DNA of 64,000 nt from Porphyromonas cangingivalis (GTDB lineage: Bacteria; Bacteroidota; Bacteroidia; Bacteroidales; Porphyromonadaceae): assembly GCF_900638305.1 (NCBI RefSeq), contig NZ_LR134506.1, positions 682,001-746,000 of the forward strand, given 5' to 3'. Positions 54,705-64,000 of the stretch are shown in pieces. The translations under genes were made by a program, and so were the position numbers. Positions within the stretch are counted from its first letter, which is position 1. Each line of letters begins with the position of its first letter. The notes beneath the pieces are model-generated. The model made no database searches and was not told where the DNA came from. It was given only the letters and a program-made list of their open reading frames with translations.

Positions 54705-55499
54705 ATGCGTAAGGCTCCAAAGTATCTTCTCGTAGGTCGAAACCAGCTGAATTTGCTTCGACACGCCTTCCTTTTTTACAGCAGAATACCTATAGGAAAG
54801 GTAGACTATTCGGACGAAAACCTGATTAAGGCTTTTCGTTACTTCCCTCTCGTAGGGATTGTGGTGGGAGGCATTTCGGCATTGGTATATGTATTGTCTG
54901 ATCTCGTCTTACCACAGTATGTCAGCATACTATTCGGTATCATTGCGGGCGTCGTCATGACGGGTGCTCTTCACGAGGATGGGCTGTCGGACTTCTTCGA
55001 TGCTTTCGGAGGTGCTCATGACAAAGAAAAAGCCTTGGAGATCATGAAGGACAGCCATATAGGAGCTTATGGTGTGTTGTCTCTCATCATGATTTTTCTT
55101 ACGAAGTACAGCCTCCTTCTATCCATCCCTTCGACTTATATCCCTTGGATATTCATAGCCTCGGGAGCTTCGGCTCGCCTGATGTCAATCATAACCTCAA
55201 GGCTCTCGACCTACGCGAGGAATGAAAATCAACGGAGCAAGTCACTACATCTACGTATAGGGATAGACAATGTCACCACCGCTATCGCCACCCTCTTTGC
55301 CATAGCCCCTTTGGCACTGCTGCCTTGGCAAGTCTCAGCTGTCGCCGTGCCAATATACACAATCATATTGTTTGTGATGAAATGGTACACAGAGCGACGT
55401 ATAGGAGGATATACGGGAGATACGCTGGGAGCTCTCGAGCAGTTTTGCGAAGTCGCTTTTTATCTCTCTGCAAGCGTAACGCTTGGTATATTCCCCTGA
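54705..55499 (+). CDS. cobS: Adenosylcobinamide-GDP ribazoletransferase (cobalamin synthase)
   Basis: Integral membrane enzyme joining adenosylcobinamide-GDP with alpha-ribazole (phosphate). Length is 264 residues with about six membrane helices. Family motifs: FLFYSRIPIG near the N terminus, FRYFPLVGIVVGG, and the metal-binding segment GALHEDGLSDFFDAFGGAHDKEKALEIMKDS-type region (about 85-115) with its acidic residues. The C terminus GGYTGDTLGALEQFCE is conserved. It is separated from cobT by a structured gap and ends 7 bases before cobC. Confidence 0.93.
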   Translation: MRKAPKYLLVGRNQLNLLRHAFLFYSRIPIGKVDYSDENLIKAFRYFPLVGIVVGGISALVYVLSDLVLPQYVSILFGIIAGVVMTGALHEDGLSDFFDAFGGAHDKEKALEIMKDSHIGAYGVLSLIMIFLTKYSLLLSIPSTYIPWIFIASGASARLMSIITSRLSTYARNENQRSKSLHLRIGIDNVTTAIATLFAIAPLALLPWQVSAVAVPIYTIILFVMKWYTERRIGGYTGDTLGALEQFCEVAFYLSASVTLGIFP

Positions 55500-55506
55500 G
55501 CTGTCC

Positions 55507-56055
55507 ATGCCCCTCACCCTACTACGTCATACTCAAGTAGCCGTACCTCAAGGCGTCTGCTATGGTCAAATGGATGTAGCCCTGCGTACATCCTACACGG
55601 AAGAATGGGCAGAAATATCTTCACGCCTTGGCAAAGGGTTATTTACAAAGGTATATTCAAGTCCGTTGTCAAGATGTAAGCTCCTTGCTGATCATCTGAG
55701 TCCGGAAGTCATAGAAGACTCAAGATTGATAGAACTCAACTTCGGGGTCTGGGAGGGATGGACGTGGGATCAAATCTTCGAGACAAAGGAAGGGAAAGAG
55801 TGGTTCGACGACTACATAAATACATCCACGCCAGACGGAGAATCTTACAAGGCTCTCGTGGAGCGTGTACGTGATTTCATCGCAGACTTGCCACGAAAGG
55901 ATGAGGACATCCTGATAGTCACTCATGCCGGAGTGATCAGAGCTTTCATGCACTTACTCGAAGGCATCAGCATAGAAGAGGCATTCCAGACAACCATAGA
56001 CTATGGGCAACTCATCACTTATCAAGACATTAATCTCTCCACTTTCAGCAAATAA
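55507..56055 (+). CDS. cobC: Histidine phosphatase, probable alpha-ribazole phosphatase
   Basis: Removes the phosphate from alpha-ribazole 5'-phosphate or the cobalamin phosphate. Length is 182 residues. The N-terminal catalytic histidine is H8 in LLRHTQ (RHT in place of RHG, as usual in CobC), followed by VCYGQMDVAL; the second histidine is in IVTHAGVIRAF and the acid is in ELNFGVWEGW. An upstream ATG at 55483 lies within cobS and is not used here. cobQ follows 6 bases later. Confidence 0.9.
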   Translation: MPLTLLRHTQVAVPQGVCYGQMDVALRTSYTEEWAEISSRLGKGLFTKVYSSPLSRCKLLADHLSPEVIEDSRLIELNFGVWEGWTWDQIFETKEGKEWFDDYINTSTPDGESYKALVERVRDFIADLPRKDEDILIVTHAGVIRAFMHLLEGISIEEAFQTTIDYGQLITYQDINLSTFSK

Positions 56056-56061
56056 CAGGCA

Positions 56062-57528
56062 ATGAAGAAACTCCGTCCTATAATGTTCGTAGGGACAGGC
56101 TCCGATGTCGGGAAGTCTGTCATCAATACGGGATTTTGCCGTATGTTCGTGCAAGATGGGTACAGTCCTGCACCATTCAAGGCGCAAAATATGTCCCTCA
56201 ACAGCTATGCCACCATAGACAACCTCGAAATCGGTCGAGCACAAGCAGTCCAAGCCGAAGCGTGTAAGATACCTTGCTGTGTAGAGATGAACCCTGTCCT
56301 CCTTAAGCCGACAAACAACCTCACATCACAGGTGGTCCTCAACGGCAAACCTTCGGGCAACAAGTCAGCCTCAGAGTATTTCAATGAGACCGATAGGGAT
56401 GCCCTGTTTGAAGAAGTGATCAAGTCCTACAATACGCTCAGCGAGAGGCATAATCCTATCGTTATAGAGGGAGCCGGAAGTATATCGGAAATCAATCTTT
56501 GGAAGAAAGACATCGTCAATATGCGTGTTGCCCTCAGAACCGGAGCTGCGACTTATCTTGTGGCAGACATCGACAGAGGGGGGGTCTTTGCGAGTGTGTA
56601 TGGGACGATTGCACTGCTCCCAAAGGAGCAAAGAGAAGCCATCAAAGGGATCATCATCAACAAGTTCAGAGGAGACCTCAAACTGTTCGATGAGGGGCGA
56701 AAGATCATCGAAGATCTTACCGGTATTCCGGTCGTAGGTGTCGTCCCTTATGCCAAGGATATATTCATCGAGCAAGAGGATGGCGTCGCCATAGATCACA
56801 GTAGCAGAACCCCTGTCGCAGACAAGATAAACGTAGGTGTGGTACTTCTGAAGTATATGTCCAACTTCACGGACTTCAATATGCTTCAACAAACACCCGG
56901 CGTTCACCTCTACTATTCGGATGATCCGATGACTCTCTCACAAGCAGATATCATCATCATCCCGGGATCCAAGAACACGATATCAGATCTCATCGTCCTC
57001 AAAGAAAAAGGTATAGACTCGGTGCTCCGACAGCATATAGCATCAGAGAAATGTCTCTACGGGATATGCGGAGGCTATCAGATGATGGGCGAGAAAGTAC
57101 TCGACCCACATGGTATAGAGGGCTCCATCTCCGAAGTCGACGGTCTTGGGATCATCCCGACAGTAACGGTACTTGAAAAGGGTAAGCAAACAAGTCAATG
57201 TACATTCAACTTTGTAAAAGGTAATGCACAAGGACAGGGTTATGAGATACATGCCGGCAAGACGACGACAACAACCCCTCGCCCTCTTTGCCTTCTGAGC
57301 AATGGAGAAGAAGATGGCTACTACCTCAACGACAAGGTATGGGGAAGTTATGTCCACGGTATATTTGACAATGCATCGGTGATTACCTCTGTCGTCAGAC
57401 AGATCGATGCAACATTCACGTCGGGCATTGACTACAAAGCCAAAAAAGAAGAAGGATACGACCAGTTGGCACAACTCATTCGGGATCACATTGACATTGA
57501 TTACGTTTATAAGACTTTGGAACTATGA
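56062..57528 (+). CDS. cobQ: Cobyric acid synthase
   Basis: Glutamine-dependent amidase that amidates adenosylcobyrinic a,c-diamide at four positions. Length is 488 residues. N-terminal P-loop-like ATPase domain: MFVGTGSDVGKSVINTGFCR, PFKAQNMSLNSYAT, IEGAGSISEINL. The C-terminal class I glutaminase-like domain has the nucleophile region YGICGGYQMMG and the histidine in VHGIFD. It ends with a 4-base overlap with the cobD-like gene. Confidence 0.95.
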   Translation: MKKLRPIMFVGTGSDVGKSVINTGFCRMFVQDGYSPAPFKAQNMSLNSYATIDNLEIGRAQAVQAEACKIPCCVEMNPVLLKPTNNLTSQVVLNGKPSGNKSASEYFNETDRDALFEEVIKSYNTLSERHNPIVIEGAGSISEINLWKKDIVNMRVALRTGAATYLVADIDRGGVFASVYGTIALLPKEQREAIKGIIINKFRGDLKLFDEGRKIIEDLTGIPVVGVVPYAKDIFIEQEDGVAIDHSSRTPVADKINVGVVLLKYMSNFTDFNMLQQTPGVHLYYSDDPMTLSQADIIIIPGSKNTISDLIVLKEKGIDSVLRQHIASEKCLYGICGGYQMMGEKVLDPHGIEGSISEVDGLGIIPTVTVLEKGKQTSQCTFNFVKGNAQGQGYEIHAGKTTTTTPRPLCLLSNGEEDGYYLNDKVWGSYVHGIFDNASVITSVVRQIDATFTSGIDYKAKKEEGYDQLAQLIRDHIDIDYVYKTLEL

Positions 57529-58553
57529 TTACGGGACATGGAGATGATGCTTACAACTACCCCGATGGGATCATAGGCGACTTTAGTTCGAATGTCCCCT
57601 ACTCCCATCATGGCACCCTTGTGGCAGAGCATTTGTGCCGGGAGGTATCTCGTATTCACAACTACCCCGATCCACAAGCACGCCAACTCACACAAGCCCT
57701 TCGAGAGCATCATCACCTAAATGAGGGTACAGATATCTTGATCACCAATGGTTCGGCAGAGAGCTTTTATCTCCTTGCACATCTATTCTCGGGATCAAAG
57801 AGCATCATCACCTACCCTTCGTTTGCAGAATACGAAGATGCTTGCGCCTTGTACAAGCATGACATAACATACCTTGATCTAAAGGAGATCAACATCTCGT
57901 CTATTGCAGGTAGTAGGACTCTGTGGTTCGCCCTACCCAACAATCCCGATGGATACATCATGCCTATCGAAAAGATCAGAGCTTTGTGTGCCGAGCATCC
58001 GGATACTTTTATCATCATCGATAATGCCTACGGAGAGTTATGTCCGTCGTCTGCAGATCTCATCCCTCTACATAGCGAATTTCCCAACCTTATTTCAGTA
58101 CACTCTCTGACCAAGACCTTTGCCATACCGGGTCTTCGACTGGGCTATACCATAGCATCTACAGAAGTCGTGTCGGCATTGCAGTCCTATCGCATCCCCT
58201 GGAGTGTCAATAGCCTCGCACTTAGTGCCGGCCTTTTCATTGTTCGCAATTATAACGGACTCCGCCCCGATGCTCACGCTCTCTGTGACGAGTCTGAACA
58301 ACTGCAGCGAATGCTTGGTGAAATACAGGGTCTCGAAGTCTACCCCTCTCTGTGTAACTTCTTCCTCTGCAAGCTCCTGAAAGGTACTGCAGCGGACCTC
58401 AAGGAATATCTGGCAACTCAGCACAAACTACTGATACGAAACGCCGACAACTTCAGAGGACTCACAGCACAACACTTCCGAGTATCGGTGCAGGGGGATG
58501 ATCTGAACAGTCTCCTCTGCCACGGTATAAAGATGTACTTACAAACGGTCTAA
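57525..58553 (+). CDS. cobD: CobD-like PLP-dependent threonine-phosphate decarboxylase
   Basis: Class I/II aminotransferase-fold enzyme of 342 residues, predicted to decarboxylate L-threonine phosphate to (R)-1-amino-2-propanol phosphate, the cobinamide side-chain linker. N terminus MITGHGDDAYNYP and DFSSNVPYSHH fits CobD; the PLP lysine is in SLTKTFAIPGLRLGY (about 196), preceded by NPDGYIMP and IIDNAYGE. Histidinol-phosphate aminotransferase is the main alternative, but position between cobQ (4-base overlap) and cbiB favours CobD. Confidence 0.88.
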   Translation: MITGHGDDAYNYPDGIIGDFSSNVPYSHHGTLVAEHLCREVSRIHNYPDPQARQLTQALREHHHLNEGTDILITNGSAESFYLLAHLFSGSKSIITYPSFAEYEDACALYKHDITYLDLKEINISSIAGSRTLWFALPNNPDGYIMPIEKIRALCAEHPDTFIIIDNAYGELCPSSADLIPLHSEFPNLISVHSLTKTFAIPGLRLGYTIASTEVVSALQSYRIPWSVNSLALSAGLFIVRNYNGLRPDAHALCDESEQLQRMLGEIQGLEVYPSLCNFFLCKLLKGTAADLKEYLATQHKLLIRNADNFRGLTAQHFRVSVQGDDLNSLLCHGIKMYLQTV

Positions 58554-58556
58554 AGT

Positions 58557-59516
58557 ATGGCATTCGACTTCGATCTACTGATCCCTCTATTCATCGGATT
58601 TACACTTGATAGCATCATAGGTGATCCCTATCGTCTCCCACACCCGATACGGGTATTTGGCAATCTCATAGCCTTCTGTGACAAGAAGTTCAACCAAGGG
58701 CTTCACAGGAAAGTCAAAGGGGTACTGGTCGCAACAGTACTTGTGCTTCTCACTTATGCAGTCTTTGCACTTATTGAATGGTCTTTAAGAGACTATGATA
58801 TCCTGAGATGGACCGTTAATTCCGTATTTTTCTTCTACGGTATATGCAATAGAAGTCTTATCGATGAAGCTCTGAAAGTCGAGAAAGAAGTCAACAAAAA
58901 GGATATCACCTCCGCCCGGCGTCAAGTAGGCTACATTGTCGGACGGGATACATCCAACCTGTCTTTCCAACAGATACGTACAGCCACCCTTGAGACCCTT
59001 GCCGAAAATCTCAGCGACGGTGTGATCGCTCCACTCTTCTTCTATGCCATCGGTGGTGTACCTCTGATGATGGCGTACAAGATGATCAATACGCTCGACT
59101 CAATGATCGGTTATAAGAATGACAAATACAGAGACTTTGGCTGGTTTGCGGCGAAAATACTTGACGATACCGCCAATTACCTTCCTGCACGCATCACCGC
59201 CCTGCTGATGGTGTCCATCCCTCCGAGTGCGAGGGGATTTCGATCGATCAAGCGGTACGCCCGTCACCACTCAAGCCCCAACTCTGGTTATCCCGAATCA
59301 GCCCTGGCCGGGATACTTGATTGTCAGTTCGGTGGACCCAACATCTATCACGGAAAACTGGTCGAGAAGCCGTATATAGGCGATAGCCCAAGAGAATTGA
59401 CACATACGGACCTCATTAAGTCTTGTATCATCAACGCCCGAACAACGGTGATAATGATACTACTAATCTCACTATTGAGTATAACGATCTCAAACCTCCC
59501 GCTATCACTTCAATGA
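58557..59516 (+). CDS. cbiB: Adenosylcobinamide-phosphate synthase CbiB
   Basis: Membrane enzyme that attaches the aminopropanol linker to adenosylcobyric acid. Length is 319 residues with four to five hydrophobic helices. Conserved blocks: LDSIIGDPYRLPHPIRVFG near the N terminus, RRQVGYIVGRDTSNL, ENLSDGVIAPLFFY and the MINTLDSMIGYKND segment. Last of the cobalamin set. No terminator is visible after it. Confidence 0.94.
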   Translation: MAFDFDLLIPLFIGFTLDSIIGDPYRLPHPIRVFGNLIAFCDKKFNQGLHRKVKGVLVATVLVLLTYAVFALIEWSLRDYDILRWTVNSVFFFYGICNRSLIDEALKVEKEVNKKDITSARRQVGYIVGRDTSNLSFQQIRTATLETLAENLSDGVIAPLFFYAIGGVPLMMAYKMINTLDSMIGYKNDKYRDFGWFAAKILDDTANYLPARITALLMVSIPPSARGFRSIKRYARHHSSPNSGYPESALAGILDCQFGGPNIYHGKLVEKPYIGDSPRELTHTDLIKSCIINARTTVIMILLISLLSITISNLPLSLQ

Positions 59517-59650
59517 TCCTCTCCAAATAAAGATATCACTGATGGCACCCGAAGTATCAACTTTTTCAATGTTCAAAAGACCCTCAGAGTACCATCTTGA
59601 ATTTGAACTTGGGAAGACAGATAAATCAAGTGTTGTTGTGCGATTTTTGC

Positions 59651-59658
59651 TAAATTTG
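59651..59658 (+). promoter_or_regulatory. Candidate -7 promoter element for the GT117 gene
   Basis: TAAATTTG, an exact TAnnTTTG match, 76 bases before the chosen ATG at 59735. Confidence 0.45.
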
Positions 59659-59734
59659 CAGAACTTACGATACGTATATAACATAGTTGGAAGGCCTTGA
59701 AGCCTTACCGATACCGAATAACTACAATACAGAG

Positions 59735-62700
59735 ATGTTGCAGAAGAAATACAAAAACTGGGAACGCATACTTAGCTATGTCGTCTTTTTACTCTCCACA
59801 GTGGTTTATCTCATCACGATGGAAAAATCCTCGAGCTCCTGGGACTGCCCGGAGTTCATCATAACATTTCACAAGTTGGAAGCGGGGCACCCTCCGGGAG
59901 CCCCATTCTATATGCTTGTGTACAATTTCTTCTCGCACTTCTTCCCCGGTGATCCATCGTCCATATCTGTGGCCGCAAACGCGATGAGTGCCATACTGAG
60001 TGGTCTGACGATCTTGCTTCTTTTCAGGACGATAAGTCACCTCATACGCAGATCTATCATGGTCAGAGAATGGGGAAGTATGCTCTCCGAACTTCCGACC
60101 CAAAAGGTGTTAGTATCTCTCGGAGGAGCATTGGTGGGATCACTTCTTTATGCTTTCACAGATACATTTTGGTATAGTGCGGTAGAAGCAGAGGTTTACT
60201 CATTCTCCTCCTTCTTCACCGCCCTTGTCTTCTATCTAATGTTGAGATGGGAAGATGTGGCTGATGATGAGGGCTCTGATCGCTGGTTGGTCGCTATTGC
60301 GTACCTCATGGGGCTAAGCATCGGAGTACACTTGCTCAACCTCCTTGCTCTCCCTGCCATGGGGCTTTTGTACTACTTCAAGAGGTATGACAACCCTACC
60401 CTCAAGGGTGGTATCATTGCGACTGTACTATCATTTGTCCTCATTGCCATCATCATGTTTGGTATAGTACAAGGAGTTCCTGAAGTCGCAGGGTGGTTTG
60501 ATGTCTTTGCTGTCAATACGCTCGGTCTGCCATTCAACAGCGGGCTCGTGCTACACATCATTCTTCTATTCACAGCACTTATCGGGACTTATATCTCGAC
60601 CCTCCGTCGACCAGCCAACCTTATGCTTATACGGATAGGATTTTTGGCATCGGTGATTTTGATGGGTATCCCATTTATGGGCTCGGGGTGGATCATCCCT
60701 ACGCTCATCATCATAGGACTGTCGATATATCTCTTCAAAGCCTCAAGCCTGCACCTGCGTACCATTAACGTGATGGTCATTTCGATGTTTGTGTTCTTCC
60801 TTGGCGTGTCTACTTATGGGGTAATACTCATTCGTGCCAATTCGGACATCCCAATGAACCAGAATACACCTTCAAATGTCTTCTCTCTCCGATATTACCT
60901 CTCCAGAGACCAGTATGGCAAGAGTCCGTTACTGTATGGTCAGTCTTTTGCTTCTCTTCCTGCGTACGAAAGTGATGGCTCAATGAAGACAAAAGAAAGT
61001 ACCGTATGGAAGCCGGCACAGAAAAATTCTCCGGAAGATAAGGACCGATACGAGGCAACGACAGTGCGAGAAATAGTCTATCGTGACGACATGAATATGC
61101 TCTTCCCTCGTATGTACAACAATACACAGCCTCATTACCCTGAGGGTTATAGGTTGTGGTCGGACATGACAGGAAAGACAATGAATGTCGATGAGAGGGG
61201 CTCGTATAAGAGCGTCGAGGTACCGACCTTTGGTGACAACCTCAGATACTTCTTTGCATATCAGGTGAACTATATGTATTGGAGATATTTCTTGTGGAAC
61301 TTCAGCGGTCGCCAAAATGACCTTCAAGGACAAGGCGAAATCACCAAGGGGAATTGGATAACAGGCATCCCATTCATTGATGCGATTTTCCTCGGACCAC
61401 AAGACGACCTTCCTGACTTCGTCAAAGACAATAAAGGCTACAACAGATACTATATGTTGCCGTTGATCCTCGGATTGCTCGGGCTTTTCTATCAGATCAA
61501 TGGACGAAGGAGAAACAAAGAGGCATTTTGGATCACATTGGCTCTTTTCTTTATGACCGGATTGGCCATCGTCATCTATATCAATCAGCCCCCTTATCAA
61601 GTGAGGGAGCGAGATTACTCTTTCTCAGGTTCATTCTATGCCTTCTCTATATGGATAGGATTTGCGGTGCCTGCCATATACAGTCTCATCGAACGTTATC
61701 TCAAAGACAGAAAAGCAGCAGGAGCCATCATTGCCACAGTGTTGGCAATGGGGGTACCTGCATTGGTCCTTGCAGAGAATTATGACGACCACAACAGGCA
61801 CGGCAGACGCTTGGCTGCAGACTTCGGGCGTAATTACTTGGAGTCTTGCGAGCCTAACGGCATCATTTTCTGTAACGGAGACAACGACACATTCCCTCTC
61901 TGGTATGCTCAGGAGGTAGAAGGTGTACGCAAAGATCTTCGTGTCTGCAACACCTCTTACTTGCAAGCAGATTGGTACATAGAACAGATGAGGAAAGACT
62001 CTTACGACTCTAAAGCTCTCCCGATCGCTTGGGGCATGAAAGAGTATGGGGGCGAAAAGAGAAGTTTGGTCTATGTCCTACCCCTTCTCAAGGACACCGT
62101 AGATGTGGCGAATGCACTTGCATACGCAGTGTCAGATGATCCAAGACTGAAGAGGATACCTGAGATTGCACAAGAGATAGATCATATCCCAAGTGGCAAA
62201 CTAAGTTTTGCTTACAACCCTGCAGAACTTTTGGAAAAGAAAATCATCTATCCTTCAGACTCCGCACTTATGGGTGACCAAAAGATGCACTTTGACTTCT
62301 CTCAGAAAAAGGTATTGGGCAAGCACGAACTTACCATCCTACACATGTACGAGCAGAGCAAAATGACCAGACCGTTCTATTACTGTATCACTGTGGGAGA
62401 CTCTGAGCGCTTGGGCATGACGCCCAACTTCCGCCAGACGGGTATGGCTTATCAAGTGATGCCCTTCCGAACACAGGGGACAGGAACCGAAATCGATGTA
62501 GATCGGATGTATGACAATGTCAAGAATAAGTTCCGTTGGGGTGGTGCCGACAGACCCGGAGTATATATGGATGAAAATGCACGCCGCACCTGCGAGACCT
62601 ATCGAAACATGATCTTTGCTCCGCTTGCAGATGCACTCATGGCAAAGGGAGACACCATACGCGCCAAGGAAATCCTAAACCTCTCATTGGAAGCGATCCA

Positions 62701-63022
62701 TCCGGGAGCTGTACCTCACAATTACTCATCACTACCTTTGATCAAGTCTTTCTACAATGCCGGCGACATCGCAAAGGCAGAAGAGATCTCTGCCGCATTG
62801 ATAGAGAGCGGACTAAGCGCACTGAGATGGTACTATCGTCTTGACACAAGTAAGTTTGTCTCCGTGATCAGAGAGATCGAACTACAATTATACATCATCA
62901 GCGAGCTTTTCGAGTTCAACAAAGTAGAGGGCACACTCAAGGAGAAGTATGGAGCGGAGTTTGAGACTTATGAAAAAGAGTACATGCAGTTGAGATCATT
63001 CATGGATCGCCAACAAGGCTAA
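59735..63022 (+). CDS. DUF2723/GT117-family membrane glycosyltransferase
   Basis: A 1095-residue protein with about 12-14 membrane helices in the first 680 residues and a soluble C-terminal half. The DUF2723 signature is clear: WDCPEFIITFHKLEAGHPPGAP-type loop (about 40-65, conserved acidic DCPE), a GT-C first-loop pattern, then FWYSAVEAEVYS. The VRERDYSFSG segment (about 625) and FCNGDNDTFPLWYAQE (about 710) are conserved in Bacteroidetes homologues. It is predicted to move a sugar from a lipid donor to a protein or glycan on the periplasmic side. The start at 59735 (MLQKKYK) was chosen over a TTG at 59687. Confidence 0.9.
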   Translation: MLQKKYKNWERILSYVVFLLSTVVYLITMEKSSSSWDCPEFIITFHKLEAGHPPGAPFYMLVYNFFSHFFPGDPSSISVAANAMSAILSGLTILLLFRTISHLIRRSIMVREWGSMLSELPTQKVLVSLGGALVGSLLYAFTDTFWYSAVEAEVYSFSSFFTALVFYLMLRWEDVADDEGSDRWLVAIAYLMGLSIGVHLLNLLALPAMGLLYYFKRYDNPTLKGGIIATVLSFVLIAIIMFGIVQGVPEVAGWFDVFAVNTLGLPFNSGLVLHIILLFTALIGTYISTLRRPANLMLIRIGFLASVILMGIPFMGSGWIIPTLIIIGLSIYLFKASSLHLRTINVMVISMFVFFLGVSTYGVILIRANSDIPMNQNTPSNVFSLRYYLSRDQYGKSPLLYGQSFASLPAYESDGSMKTKESTVWKPAQKNSPEDKDRYEATTVREIVYRDDMNMLFPRMYNNTQPHYPEGYRLWSDMTGKTMNVDERGSYKSVEVPTFGDNLRYFFAYQVNYMYWRYFLWNFSGRQNDLQGQGEITKGNWITGIPFIDAIFLGPQDDLPDFVKDNKGYNRYYMLPLILGLLGLFYQINGRRRNKEAFWITLALFFMTGLAIVIYINQPPYQVRERDYSFSGSFYAFSIWIGFAVPAIYSLIERYLKDRKAAGAIIATVLAMGVPALVLAENYDDHNRHGRRLAADFGRNYLESCEPNGIIFCNGDNDTFPLWYAQEVEGVRKDLRVCNTSYLQADWYIEQMRKDSYDSKALPIAWGMKEYGGEKRSLVYVLPLLKDTVDVANALAYAVSDDPRLKRIPEIAQEIDHIPSGKLSFAYNPAELLEKKIIYPSDSALMGDQKMHFDFSQKKVLGKHELTILHMYEQSKMTRPFYYCITVGDSERLGMTPNFRQTGMAYQVMPFRTQGTGTEIDVDRMYDNVKNKFRWGGADRPGVYMDENARRTCETYRNMIFAPLADALMAKGDTIRAKEILNLSLEAIHPGAVPHNYSSLPLIKSFYNAGDIAKAEEISAALIESGLSALRWYYRLDTSKFVSVIREIELQLYIISELFEFNKVEGTLKEKYGAEFETYEKEYMQLRSFMDRQQG

Positions 63023-63045
63023 AACAGCCCCCAAAACGGATATCT

Positions 63046-63660
63046 ATGTTGATCGAACGTCCGCCTCTATTCTATCGAATATGCTTCCCTCAAGCCCTTT
63101 GGCGCATCAGACAGAAGGGCAAGAAGGTCGTGTATCTGACTTTCGATGATGGTCCTATCCCCGAAGTTACACCATGGGTACTTGAAGTGCTGAGAGAGCG
63201 TAGCATCAAGGCCACTTTTTTCTGTGTCGGTGACAATGTCCGCAAGCACCCTGATGTCTTTCGACAAGTACTCGACGAAGGACACAAGGTAGGCAACCAC
63301 ACCTTCAATCATATTCAAGGGATAAAAGTTAGGACAAAAACCTATATCGAGAACACAGAAAAAGCAGATGAGCTGATAAACTCACCCTACTTCAGACCAC
63401 CTCACGGACACCTTCGTCTGAGGCAACTGCTCAAGCTACGCAAGAAGTACAAGATCATCATGTGGGATCTCGTCACTCGCGATTATAGTAAAAGGATGAC
63501 ACCCGAAAAAACACTCGACAATGTCAAGCGTTACGTCAGAGATGGCTCTATCATAGTCTTTCATGACTCACTGAAAGCGGAGAAAAATCTCAGATATGCT
63601 CTTCCTCGAGCATTGGACTATCTCCTTGAAGAAGGGTACTCGTTCGAATTTTTACCCTAA
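63046..63660 (+). CDS. NodB-type polysaccharide deacetylase family protein
   Basis: Carbohydrate esterase 4 fold, 204 residues, removing N- or O-acetyl groups from glycans such as peptidoglycan. Motif 1 TFDDGP (32-37, base D34 and metal D35), motif 2 GNHTFNH (metal H85 and H89), motif 3 RPPHG (117-121, with H in place of the common Y) and the late histidine in IIVFHDS are all present. I see no clear signal peptide, only a mildly hydrophobic N terminus, so its site of action is open. It begins 23 bases after the GT117 gene. Confidence 0.9.
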   Translation: MLIERPPLFYRICFPQALWRIRQKGKKVVYLTFDDGPIPEVTPWVLEVLRERSIKATFFCVGDNVRKHPDVFRQVLDEGHKVGNHTFNHIQGIKVRTKTYIENTEKADELINSPYFRPPHGHLRLRQLLKLRKKYKIIMWDLVTRDYSKRMTPEKTLDNVKRYVRDGSIIVFHDSLKAEKNLRYALPRALDYLLEEGYSFEFLP

Positions 63661-63663
63661 CCC

Positions 63664-64000
63664 ATGAACGATGTGGTCTTAAGACTCGATGATATCGCCA
63701 CAGAGTTGGGGATAGATCGTGTCGGGGTGGCATCTCTTATGTCCCCTGTCGAAGATCGATATATGGACAAGTATGACAAGTGGATTGCCGAGGGCAAGCA
63801 CGCGGACATGTCCTATCTTGTCGAACACCGTTCGCTCAGAGAAGATCCACGTACCCTGCTTCCGGAAGCACGTACCATGATCGTGTGTGCGGTTAGCTAT
63901 TATCCGACAGCACTACAAGCTCCCGATGCACCACAGATATCCAAGTATGCTTATGGCAGGGACTATCACAAGGTGCTGAAAAAAGTCCTGACCTCTTTTG
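63664..64000 (+). CDS. queG: Epoxyqueuosine reductase QueG, 3' end cut by the window
   Basis: Cobalamin- and iron-sulphur-dependent enzyme that reduces epoxyqueuosine to queuosine in tRNA. The first 112 residues are visible and open to the window edge. They include DIATELGIDRVGVAS, HADMSYLVEHRSLREDPR and KYAYGRDYHKVLKK, which are typical of QueG. The ferredoxin domain would lie beyond the edge. The ATG is 3 bases after the deacetylase stop. The need for cobalamin gives a possible use for the cofactor made by the nearby cob genes. Confidence 0.9.
   Translation, partial: MNDVVLRLDDIATELGIDRVGVASLMSPVEDRYMDKYDKWIAEGKHADMSYLVEHRSLREDPRTLLPEARTMIVCAVSYYPTALQAPDAPQISKYAYGRDYHKVLKKVLTSF

Overview
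The window reads as chromosome of a Gram-negative Bacteroidales bacterium, most likely Porphyromonas or a close relative. This rests on protein families typical of the phylum (DUF4924, a YfhO-type membrane protein, a DUF2723/GT117 glycosyltransferase, CtlX, an exported tricorn-like protease), on weak or absent Shine-Dalgarno sequences, and on ten intergenic matches to the Bacteroidetes -7 promoter element TAnnTTTG (or one base off). The species is not fixed by the sequence. No phage, CRISPR array, rRNA or tRNA was seen. The only mobile element is one IS256-family insertion sequence.

Layout. 1-1549: the 3' part of pabB and an adjoining class IV aminotransferase (folate precursor synthesis). 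1826-9252: purH, then the rod-shape set mreB, mreC, mreD, PBP2 and rodA. 9258-13041, minus strand: ispH, cmk and htpG. 13452-25276, plus strand: marC, dxr, rseP, mutS2, a DUF4924 gene, an rfbD-like gene, prfC, and three genes coding for an uncharacterised membrane protein, a voltage-gated-type potassium channel with a C-terminal zinc ribbon, and a membrane-anchored DnaQ-fold protein with altered catalytic residues. 25449-30080: a family 2 glycosyltransferase, a YfhO-like protein, an MmcQ/YjbR protein and birA. 30410-34299: rocD, ctlX and pruA, which together predict conversion of citrulline to glutamate through ornithine. 34651-37899: a secreted tricorn-like protease, followed by the IS256 element. 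39283-47791, minus strand: gcvP, an MBL-fold hydrolase, rsmG, recQ, clpX and clpP. 48165-52911: panC, a GHL10-type glycosidase-like protein, purM and prfA. 52931-59516: seven late-stage cobalamin genes (cobU, cobT, cobS, cobC, cobQ, cobD-like, cbiB) with no corrin-ring gene and no recognisable B12 riboswitch in the window. 59735-64000: a large GT117-type membrane glycosyltransferase, a NodB-type deacetylase and the 5' part of queG.

Most genes are housekeeping and packed into short-gap or overlapping transcription units. The more unusual signals are: (i) a 22-bp-periodic intergenic repeat present twice in opposite orientations (about 1578-1645 and 47968-48060); (ii) palindromes in the htpG/marC and marC/dxr gaps and hairpins in the mreB/mreC and cobT/cobS gaps; (iii) the channel plus pseudo-exonuclease gene set; (iv) an IS256 element whose right end does not mirror its left end. 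No complete new defence or mobile system was found.
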